Of a stretch of DNA of 64,000 nucleotides, positions 22,042-34,000 are shown piece by piece; the stretch's first letter is position 1; each line of letters starts with the position of its first letter. Origin of the DNA: Pycnopodia helianthoides. Taxonomy: Eukaryota > Echinodermata > Asteroidea > Forcipulatida > Asteriidae. A program made the position numbers and the translations under genes. Below the pieces are notes generated by a model. That model had not been told where the DNA came from and made no database searches. It saw nothing but the letters and a program-made list of their open reading frames with translations. The stretch spans positions 4,236,001-4,300,000 of the forward strand of contig CM063258.1 in assembly GCA_032158295.1 (NCBI GenBank), written 5' to 3'.

Positions 22042-25000
22042 TATATGGTTTTTGAGGCATTGCATGGTGAGGTATCAATATATATTCGGTTTGCGGTAAC
22101 ACCATGTGTATAAATATCTACTTTGCTGTGTAGATTTTGTTCTTTAGAGAACTTGTCTTGCTATTTGTTCATTAAGTTTTAAAACATTAGAAAAAATACA
22201 GATAAAAGTTAATAATATAGACAGTACCGGTACACTAAAAACATAAATTCAGTTGTTAAATTGCATATATGTAATTAATTGAACCCCCTGTATAGGGAAA
22301 TTTACAGGCCAACATTTCCAGGCAATCTCTAAGAAGAGGAAACATTCACACTTGGGTTTTCACAATTTTCTCTGAGAAAGTTAGGCACTGTTTGATATTA
22401 CCTCTTGTGCTCCTGTAGTGCCTCCAGGGTCTGTACATTTTTGTACGGGGATGTTTTTAACTGACTTTTTCGGAGCGAAATTTGAAACATGACGCCATTG
22501 GATTTCAACAACTAATTAATCGTAACATTCCAAGAAAGGAATTTTTTCATCAGTCAAACGGTCAAATTCAAGGCCGTTTTGACTGAATACTATCGGAAGT
22601 CAGTCATGAACCAAAACATACCCGTACAAAAATGTAAAGACCCAATTTTCTAAAAATTACGTAATCAGATGTTTTGGATGTTGACAAATTTTGCACTGGA
22701 AGGGTATTGAATACAATGATAATTTACAACTCAAAATGAGGACTTTATCTATTAAAAAATGAGACCACAACAAAATTGAATTGGTCTTTTTCCCTTCCTC
22801 TTTGAGTTGACTCGTGTGATAGAGATCATAGCAGCCGCAAGCAGCTTGTACCAAAACTCCCAGAGCTTCACGCACTTCAGAGTATAGACCCATTGCACAA
22901 CGCTTAGCGCATTTGCACGAGCGTTTCCTGTCTGCCATATTGGGTGTCAAACCGTGCACAAATGGATGGTACACATGTTTACCTGCACATTGGTGCGTAA
23001 ACACGTGTACCACCCTTGGCGGACAGGGCGCGTGTATGCGCACTGCAAGTTGTGCAATGGGTCTACAAAGAATTTTGTGTCCGTACCTCACAGATGTATT
23101 TTCCAAACGTCTTCCTCTCCATGGAGTACTTGGTGGCTTCGTAGAAGGCTCTCTGTGCGAGACCAGTAGCTCCTGCAGCAACCTGGAGGTGGGAGGGTGG
23201 TTGGGGGTGGGGGAGGGGTAAACATAGACATGTTGAAACTCATGTCCTTACTTTTTTTAGGACCTACTCTTCAACTCTTCAATTTCGCTCGGCCCCAGCG
23301 GCCTATCCTGGACCGCTGGGATGGGCTAATCAGCTTGCACAGATTCTTGTTCAGGAAGTACGTCATGCGTGCAGTGCTTGCAGTGCTTGCAGTGTGAGTG
23401 TGATGCATGATGGGACTGAGCATTAACCAATGAGCATACTTAATACGTTTGCCCATCCCAGCGCCTTTGGTTTTAAGGCAAGGCGCTGGGGACGAACGAA
23501 CTCCTCAATCTGACATCTAAAATACGTCGTCGCGTCTGTGCAAAAGCGTTGTATCTTGATTTTAGCCGAAACCTCGTATCTCACACGAAAATGTTCCGTT
23601 CCAGGCCGGTTTCTATTTGCAAAGGGAGATCTCCCTCAGAAACTCTGATGTAGAACTGTCAAAGAGTACCAAGGCCATGCCATGGGCAACAGGGGGCCAA
23701 TGGGAATCTGTGAACACACTCCAACCTGGGGCTGACTACACAAAGCGCTAAGATTCATCTTAAGACGAGTTGTCAGTAATGCAGTAGTGATTTGTATTGT
23801 GACATCACACTTTTGCTTGCGGCAATTAAGAGTGATTTGCAGTTTCTATTTGCAAAGGGAGATCTCCCTCAGAAACTCTGATGTAGAACTGTCAAAGAGT
23901 ACCAAGGCCATGCCATGGGCATCAGGGGGCCAACGGGAATCTGTGAACACACTCCAGGCCTGGGGCCGACTACACAAAGCGCTAAGATTCATCTTAAGAC
24001 GAGTTGTCAGTAATGCAGTAGTGATTTGTATTGTGACATCACACTTTTGCTTGCGGCAATTAAGAGTGATTTGCAGTTTCTATTTGCAAAGGGAGATCTC
24101 CCTCAGAAACTCTGATGTAGAACTGTCAGAGTACCAAGGCCATGCCATGGGCATCAGGGGGCCAACGGGAATCTGTGAACACACTCCAGGCCTGGGGCCG
24201 ATTACACAAAAGCGCTAAGATTCATCTTAAGACGTGTTGTCAGTATTGCCGTGGTGATTTGTATTGTGACATCACAAGAGTGATTTGCAGTTAAGATCAA
24301 TCTTAGGGTCTTTGTGAAATCGAGCCCTGGGATGGAAAGACGGGGGGAATTCAAACTTTTTGGGGAACCACTTTGGTCCCACGCACGTTGCTTTAACGCG
24401 TGAAGGAAACAAACTTGCGCGCTTTAAACAGGGCCCAATTTCATAGAGCTGCTTAAGCACAAAAAGTAGCTAAGCACAACAAAATTATGCTTACCAGAAT
24501 AAGGTTACCAGCTAAACTACCATATCACATGTACAATTTGTAACTGGTATCCGGCTCATTTCTGCTTAGCAGGCAATTGTTAAGCAATATTTTCTGCTTA
24601 AGCAGCTCTATGAAAATGGGCCCTGGTCTCAATGTTCGAATACGCATTAGACTTGCCCAGTCTATTAATAATAATAATAATAATACCAACATTTGTAAAG
24701 CGCCCCAATCATGCAGGCATGCCCTAAGGCGCTTAACACAGTAATACGAAAAATGACAATGGTAAAAGCAAAACAGGCACAATTGTATGGACAAATTGAA
24801 ACTAAAATAAGAAACTGGGTTATTACAATACAAGTACTAAAAATTCAAATATACATTAAAAACCTGTTGCAACAAGAGGATAGAATGAATGACTGAAGAG
24901 TGAAAATGCAATTAAATTGAATAAAATACAGAACAATTAAAGGGAAACTCCTTACCGGTGGCCTGGTCTTGTCAAATGCACCCATTGCAATCTTGAAACC

Positions 25001-28000
25001 CATCCCTTCTCCAATTAAGACATTCTCCTTTGGTACTCTCACATCTTCAAATGTGATGCCTCTTGTGTCGGACGCCCTCTGGCCCATATTCCACTCCTAG
25101 TAGGGGCAAATCAAAGACAATGTCTTCATGGTTGATATCGCTTTACAGTAATTTGCTCAAAAAGATACCTGTGAATTCAATGTACTTTGGAAGTCTGTTT
25201 GAATTAGCTTGTTCGCTAAGCACACATTCTTACACAACAGAAAGCTTTTGTTCAGAGGGCATTTTTACAAACTCTATTATCTCCTTGAAGATACTGTTTT
25301 ACAGCAGAATAAGTGATAACAAAGTTCTTACTTATTGAATTTTCCTTTTATATAATCAAAAAATCATTGAGATCAGCCAAAAAAAGACAAAGTTCTTTGT
25401 CTTTCTTTCTACAGGATCTGTAATCTCAAACACTTTTTCGTACACAACCATATGGTGCTCCGTAGCTGTTTGGCATTTCGGATCTTTCAACTCAAATTTG
25501 AAGAGATTGCATGATATCAACCTTATTTTATTTTACCATCATTGGAAAGATCCGATCTGTCTCTTTCCAATGATGGTAAGCTTGGGTATGGAGAGTGAAC
25601 ATGGACAAAACTACAGCTTTATTACCAATGGCCTTTATGGTCAGGCTTGAATGCTATTTTTTTTAGTGTAACCTTGGTCAACTAAAGTCGCCAACTATTA
25701 TTAATGGTTTATTTATTTTATCATTACTGGGTAAAAGACATTCGCAGTATAAATACTGAATTATGGTCTTATGTACAAATTGGTAGTTAATGAAGACAAT
25801 AAAAAAGCAATGAACCACAAAATGCACATAAGAAAAATAAAACCAAAGATTAAAAGGGCAAATGGCCCCGAATTACACAAAGAGACAAAACTAAGTCCAG
25901 TACTCTCACTACACAGATCAGGATAAATGGTAAGGAAGAGGGGGTATGAGTGCAGTCGAATAAAGTCGCCTATGGTTAGGAAGAGGGGGAATGAGTGCAG
26001 TCGACTAAAGTCGCCTATGGTAAGGAAGAGGGGTATGAGTGCAGATGACTAAAGTCACCTATGGCAAGGATGAGGGGGTATGAGTGCAGTCGACTAAAGT
26101 CGCCTATGGTTAGGAAGAGGGGGTATGAGTGCAGTCGACTAAAGTCGCCTATGGTTAGGAAGAGGGGGTATGAGTGCAGTCGACTAAAGTCGCCTATGGT
26201 AAGGAAGAGGGGGTATGAGTGCAGTCGACTAAAGTCGCCTATGGTTAGGAAGAGGGGGTATGAGTGCAGTCGACTAAAGTCGCCTATGGTTAGGAAGAGG
26301 GGTATGAGTGCAGTCGACTAAAGTCGCCTATGGTTAGGAAGAGGGGGTATGAGTGCAGTCGACTAAAGTCGCCTATGGTAAGGAAGAGGGGGTATGAGTG
26401 CAGTCGACTAAAGTCGCCTATGGTTAGGAAGAGGGGGTATGAGTGCAGTCGACTAAAGTCGCCTATGGTTAGGAAGAGGGGGTATGAGTGCAGTCGACTA
26501 AAGTCGCCTATGGTTAGGAAGAGGGGGTATGAGTGCAGTCGACTAAAGTCGCCTATGGTTAGGAAGAGGGGGTATGAGTGCAGTCGACTAAAGTCGCCTA
26601 TGGTTAGGAAGAGGGGGTATGAGTGCAGTCGACTAAAGTCGCCTATGGTTAGGAAGAGGGGGTATGAGTGCAGTCCACTAAAGTCGCCTATGGTTAGGAA
26701 GAGGGGGTATGAGTGCAGTCCACTAAAGTCGCCTATGGTTAGGAAGAGGGGGTATGAGTGCAGTCGACTAAAGTCGCCTATGGTAAGGAAGAGGGGGTAT
26801 GAGTGCAGTCGACTAAAGTCGCCTATGGTTAGGAAGAGGGGGTATGAGTGCAGTCGACTAAAGTCGCCTATGGTAAGGAAGAGGGGGTATGAGTGCAGTC
26901 GACTAAAGTCGCCTATGGTTAGGAAGAGGGGGTATGAGTGCAGTCGACTAAAGTCGCCTATGGTTAGGAAGAGGGGGTATGAGTGCAGTCGACTAAAGTC
27001 GCCTATGGTTAGGAAGAGGGGGTATGAGTGCAGTCGACTAAAGTCGCCTATGGTAAGGAAGAGGGGGTATGAGTGCAGTCGACTAAAGTCGCCTATGGTT
27101 AGGAAGAGGGGGTATGAGTGCAGTCGACTAAAGTCGCCTATGGTTAGGAAGAGGGGGTATGAGTGCAGTCGACTAAAGTCGCCTATGGTTAGGAAGAGGG
27201 GGTATGAGTGCAGTCGACTAAAGTCGCCTATGGTTAGGAAGAGGGGGTATGAGTGCAGTCGACTAAAGTTGCCTATGGTTAGGAAGAGGGGGTATGAGTG
27301 CAGTCGACTAAAGTCGCCTATGGTTAGGAAGAGGGGGGTATGAGTGCAGTCGACTAAAGTCGCCTATGGTTAGGAAGAGGGGGTATGAGTGCAGTCGACT
27401 AAAGTCGCCTATGGTTAGGAAGAGGGGGTATGAGTGCAGTCGACTAAAGTCACCTATGGTTAGGAAGAGGGGGTATGAGTGCAGTCAACTAAAGTCGCCT
27501 ATGGTTAGGAAGTGGGGTATGAGTGCAGTCGACTAAAGTCACCTATGGTTAGGAAGAGGGGGTATGAGTGCAGTTGACTAAAGTCACCTATGGTAAGGAA
27601 GAGGGGGTATGAGTGCAGTCAACTAAAGTCACTTATGGTAAGGAGAGGGTTAATGTGTCGTACCTTCCTGCCAACAATCACACCGGGAGAGTCTCTGTCC
27701 ACGATGAATCCTGTGAAGGCCTTTGCTGTGGATGCCTTGGGGTCGGGATCCGTACGTGCCAAGACGAAGTACCAGTTGGCGTGTCCGCCGTTGGTGATCC
27801 ACATCTTACCACCATTCAGGATGTATTCGTCGCCTTTCTTCTCGGCGCGAGTGCGTAGCCCCGCAACGTCAGACCCTGCCCCAGGCTCTGTCACGCAGTA
27901 GGCCTTCAAATAAAAATTAAAAACAATACTGCAAAATCAAGGTCATTACATCCTCTTTTTGTCACTGCGCTTGTTTTCTTTACATACTGTCCTTAGAATG

Positions 28001-31000
28001 AGTGCGTATCCACGGGACATGTTACAATGTCGTCGATTCTGCAACAAAGTCGTATCCCGCGCAAACACGCTCTGTGCAACAAACGTTGTATCTCGGCTTC
28101 CATTGACTTAGTGTTTACATCTGGAATACTTTAAAGGAACATTACAGAATTGGTTTTTGCTAACAAAACAGTTTCTGGCAGTGTAAGCACTTTATGTAAT
28201 CCACCATATACATAAACTGACAAACCTGTAGAAGTTTGAGATCGATCGGCCATCTGGGTCACGAGAAAATAGTGAGAAACCGATTACACATTTGCATGAA
28301 ATCATATAGGTTCAAAAAATGAATAAAACGCTCACTGAGCGATAAACTCCAATCGGAAAATTAGTTTATTCATTTCTCATCAAATATGGCATTTCAGACA
28401 GAAATATTTCAAGGGATGTTTTCTACTATCATCATCATTAGACCGTGTAAGTTTTATGTAAATCTGTGATCAAAAAGTATATTTTACAAAAAAAATTCTT
28501 ACCATTTCTGTAATGTTCCTTTAAGTGAGATCCGATCTTTTGACACTCTGACACTTGCATTTCACATAAACTACGAACTAGTTGTACTGACATGAAACGA
28601 AAGGACTGGTATGTATGTACTCTTATTAGAAGCCATAGGATGGACCATTTATTCCTTTAGCCAGCCAAGTCCTACACTGTTGGTAAGTCACAAAATCTTG
28701 TGTGCGGGCATTTCTTGTGTGCACAAAACAGGCATTTGCTAGTGTGTTATTTCACTCACACGCAAAAACTCATTTCATCATTCAAACATAATCTTTTTAC
28801 AATGACAGAAACTGACAAATCAAAGACAACATTGAGACTTTGCAAAACATTTGTAAAGTCCTCAACAGATAATTTTGTTTATACAAGAATCGCTTATTGT
28901 TTAATCTCCAGCTTTATGCACTTCCTATTGGCTTCTTGCAAACACTGGGACCCGTTGGTCTGAAGTGGGCGTGGCTTACAGTAGAATTCCCCCACATTTA
29001 CAAACAGGAAATAGCACCTGCCCTCCCCTCTCTTTCCACTTCTTTGCACTTGATTGCTTCTGTTACAATAAAGTTCTTTTATGTGTGTGTTGCAGTGTCA
29101 TTTAGCCTCTGAGAACAACTCTACTACTGTGTCGAAACACAAGGCCATTGTCTACTTTTGCGGTTTACACCATTGGCCATTTTGGGCTGGTGAGCAGGGC
29201 CCAATTTCATAGAGCTGCTTAACCACTAAAAGTAGCTAAGCACAACAAAATTATGCTTACCAGAATAAGGTTACCAGCCAAAATGCCATTTCACATGTAC
29301 AACCTGTGACTGGTATCCTGCCTTTTTTTGCTTTGCAGAAAATTTGTAAGCAATATGAAAGCAGCTCTATGAAATTGGGCCCAGTTTACAACAGCTAGTT
29401 CTATGTTTTGCATCAATCAGAGTACTTACACACATCAGGGGCTCCTCCACCATGCGGCCGAGATACTTCTTCTGCTGTTCTGCACTTCCGCCTATGATCA
29501 CCGGCATTTGCTGAAAAGGTCAATCAAATCAATCCGATCAGTGATTCCAATCAACAATTTGCTTACGGTTTTATGTGTACTTATTACTGAGGAGACTGTG
29601 ATGTGTGGGGGGGGGGCACCGTCACAGCTGAGCTTGCTGTCGGCAGCCTGGTGCCTTGGACTCCCTCCCTCCTATGGCAGACAATCCAGAGGAAGACCAA
29701 ATACCACCAGTGTCGGAAACATTCAGTCACGATACAGGCTTCTTGAAAGACGAACTATCGACTGCTATGGGGGGGACAGGGAACGGTGGAGAGCCATTAT
29801 CCGGCAGATATCGCCGACTGAGGCGAGCGAACACTTCTACTTTATATTTCAAATTGCGGTTGAACAAAGACAAATTGACCAAAGCGGGATTTGAACCAAT
29901 GACCTCCAGATTAACGTGCTGGTGCTCTACCAACTGAGCTATTTAGCGGTCGGCGATCTTCCTATTTGTCCCTGATCGGAACCCTGAGATCTGATACACA
30001 TGCTGTATTTCCCTCTCAAATTTCAAAGCTTATTACAGATAATCAAATTTGGGTCGATTTCACAAAGCAATAAGAATTTTAAGATGAGTTGTCAGTGTTA
30101 CCATGGTAATTTGTACTATGACATCACACTTTGCTTAGCAATTAAGATGGGCTTGCACGTAGGATCAATCTAATAGCTGTTTGTCAAAATTCAGCCTTCT
30201 ACTCACCCCTAGCGAGTTGGCTTCTATGGCCGTCTGGATGCCCGTACATCCGTAGGCAAACTCTTCAGCGATGATGCACGAGTCGAGGATACCCAGACCA
30301 AGTCCACCTGTGTGTACAATCGAGGTATATCACAGATCATTGCATTTTTCAAATCCACTCGCAGGCCTAGAATTTCATCTTTGGATTCTCAGCGAAAGCG
30401 AACTGAATCACTAGACCAGCCAAGTATCTCCATGGAGAGAAGACAAGGAAGGAAGTTTCAGTTTTAGATGTGGGGGGGGGAAACCCCAGAGAAGTACTCC
30501 AGGGAAAACCCACGCAATCGGGTAGGGACTGAAAACCCAATCCACATAATGCCCCCGGCGGGATTTGAACCAGGGTCCTAGAGGTGGAAGGCGAGGAAAG
30601 AAACCACCCCTATGCCAACCCGCTTATGGAATTGTCAACTCTCATCCAAATTTTTTTTTGTCCAGCAATAAACCAGTCTCCTGATGATGACTAGAGCAAG
30701 CTAGTCGAAACGTTGAGACCAAAGAACTCACTCTGCGGCAGTGCAGTTAATTACGAGAAGTCCCCCCGATCCACAAAGCTAAAGTAGTAGTCCAGGCCGA
30801 TTTCCTACCTCCCGCCCAGGTAGTAGTTAATAAACAGGACAGTTCTTTTCAGAACTGAGAAGTCTCCCAAATTCCGTATAAACCTACTCCGCGGTAGTAG
30901 AATAAATAGCAAGACAAGTTCTCTAAAGAACAAATCTACACAGCAAGTAGATATTTTTTTTACACACGGTGTTACCGCAAACCGAATATACAACTCTCAT

Positions 31001-34000
31001 CCAGTTACAGCGCTAACGCCGCCTAAACATCTTAAAGGGCGCCATCGTTGGTACATTGCAATGTGGCGGCCAGTGCGCACGCGTGCCGTCACTGGGTTAG
31101 AGTTCATTAATTCCACATACAGTCCCAGGCCTGCTATGATCATAACGACAGTACCCCAAATAAGCATTTTGCCAGTAACATCACAACAGAGTAAGTCCTG
31201 ACGTCTGGCATTTTTCATGACTGATACTTCAAACTCTTAAGTCCAAACTGTGCTTAAAAGTTAAGAAAATATTAAAAGCAGAGAAAATAGTTATTTGATC
31301 TTATAAAAAAAAATATGGTTCAGTAAAATTTCAAGCTACAAGGCCAGGCCCCAATTTCGTAGAGCTGCTAAAGCACAAAAGTTTAAGCACAACAAAACCA
31401 TGCTTACCATAATAAAGTTACTAGCCCAAATAACTGGTAATCCATCTGTGGCTGGTATCCCGCTTATTTTTGCCGGGCAGAAAAATGTTTAAAGCGATAC
31501 TTTTTTTATAACTTTAAGCAGCTCTATGAAATTGGGCCCTCTAGTCCCGTGAAATTTTTTTTTGTCCAGCAATAAACCAAAAGGGTAACCTTCTGGTTAA
31601 ATTTCAATTCAATTTTGGGTAGACCGAGGAAAAACCGACTAGAACAGGAATTTAACCTGCACCCTCCGGACTAATGTGCCGGCGTTCTTACCCCTGAGCT
31701 ATCTAGCCCTAATGGTAGCAGTCTCCCTATACGGTCAATGTCATTTTTGCTATGGTGTAACTCATGCACTGTTACAACAAACAGATCGCTTTGATACTGT
31801 GTCATCAGAACTCACCAACAGACGCAGGAATGTGTGAATTCATCAGCCCAAGATCAAATGCCTTCTTAATGATGTCCCATGGGTACTGCTCAAAAAGGAA
31901 AAACAATCAAGTCGTTCAGAATCCATTTGAAGTTGATTTGATTAGATTTCATTGCGATAGATTTGGTTTGATTGGTGATATGACCGGATACAGACTTGAT
32001 CAGCTTAGATTTAGCTAGAGAGCTTTAGTTGGTTTGGTCCAACTTGATTTAACCTTTACCCACCCAAATCCCTCTATAGATAGGTTGCAGTATGACATAA
32101 ATCGGCCATCTTTACGGGCAGCTTAGAACAAACAGTCGTGTGTTTCGTGTGAGAACGGCGTGCAACACGCGCGCATTTCACGAAACTCATTGCAGGATTG
32201 GTCAGTGAACAACGCGGCTGCGTTAATAAGTTGAGTGTTTGACGCATCTGCAAGCCAAAATGCAATTTGCTCGTAAAGATGGCGTCTACTGGGAACTATC
32301 TATATCCACTTTGCCGAAAAATGAAGGATTCAGAAGGACTGAGGGCTGGAGGCTCAATTAACAATTTGCTTATCACTGGGTCAGGCATTTCAATATTATG
32401 TAAGTCCAAACAGATTTGTTATGAAGTGACATAGGAGAGGAGGATACTAGAGAATTGAGGTCAAACTTGATTTGTGTGTACATCCGGGATATTTTAAGCC
32501 AAACACAACATTTTGATAATTTCAAAGTTGCGTGTAACGTAGGTGATATCTTAAAGGCAAAGTATACCTTTGGTTTTTTCAACCGCTCGATTGTTTTAAT
32601 CCTATATAAATGTATATACAATAAAACTAACCTGCGAAAAATTTCATTTCAAAAGGTGGTAGCGTTTTTGAGATATCGCCTAAAATCTGGAGTGGTTATG
32701 TCCACGCATGAAAAAATTATCCCTCATAGAAATTCACAATCTGAGAAACGTTTCTGACAATCTGAGAATTGTTTCTGACAGTTGCTTTACTTCTAACCAA
32801 GTACGTTTTGATTGGCATACATTTTTAGAGTGATTACCAATCGTATACCTTCCCTTTAAAGGCATTGTACACTTTTGGTAACAGTTCAAAATCAGTGTCC
32901 ACATTTTGTGTGATTAAACATATGCATGAACTAACAAACCTGTGAAAGTTTGTGCTCAATTGGTCATCGAGGTCACGAGAAAATAGTGAAAAGAGATCTT
33001 ATGTGTTTTCTGTTTTTTCAAATTATCGCACGCGATAATACTATTGTTTTACTCGTTTCTCAGAAACGATAGCATTTTAGGCAGAAATATTTTAAGGAAC
33101 CCTTTCTACCATTACTTACTTTAAATCATGTAAGTTATGTGTGAATCTGTGAACATTGTGTTTTTCGATCTTACCAATAGTGTACAGGGCCTTTAAGAGA
33201 TACAACGTTTTTTGCACTGACACGATGAAACGATGGACAGTGTTACACGTACCTCTCCAGTCTTGTCATACTCAGCAGCCTTGGGAATGATCTCTTCCTT
33301 GGTGAACTTACGAGCCAATTCTTGGTACTCTTTCTGCTCATCACTCAATTCTAGTCAAAGGAAAAGAAAGAAAAGAAATAGTACCCATTGACACACTAGA
33401 ATTATTTCTCCACCTACCTTCATGACACATGGCCAAAAAGTGGACTACGAGTCAAAAGTCTATTTTGAATATTTAGTCATTTAGGCCGTTCTGAATTAGC
33501 GACTACAACTACAGCTGCGACTGTTGCTAAGGGTGTTGCTACGGACGTACGTCCTGTACTTCAACGCATGATGACGCAAGAATCTGGCTATAGATGTAGC
33601 TGTAGCCATAGTGTTAGCCAGAGGGGTGTCTGGGTGTCTTTTGGACACCCTGTTTTATCTGTCATTTAAATGTAAATGTATTGTAAGTGAACAATTTGGA
33701 CACCCAGGTTTTAAAATTCCTTTAAATTTGGACACCCTTTTACCAAATCCTGGCTAAAACCTTGACTGTTGCTAAGGGGTATTGCTAAGGACATCCTATA
33801 CTTCGAAGCATGATGACGCTAGAATCTAGCCATAGCCGTCAATTCAGACACAATTCAGGGAGCATCTCCAAAGTCCTAAGGGTTCAAAACAATCTAAATG
33901 GATTGGCCAAGTATTCCAGCTGGCGTACATGGTCCGTTGCGATTGACAGCCTGGGCCCAATTTCATGGCTCTGCTTACCATAAGCAAAGAATCAGCGCTT

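Larger units (their letters stand above)
32456..33225. mobile_element. GTTGTATCTC-type element carrying two TTAA insertions
   Basis: The left part (to 32554) and right part (from 33193, AAGAGATACAACGTTTTTTG) align with the uninterrupted element at 13656-13826. The DNA between is two TTAA elements placed end to end. ACADM intron. Confidence 0.7.

Noticed and set aside
26061..27343. Plus-strand ORFs of 86 and 337 codons made of 15-residue repeats
   Set aside because: They exist only because the 45-bp unit is divisible by three; they lie in an ACADM intron on the opposite strand, with frame breaks where the G run changes length.
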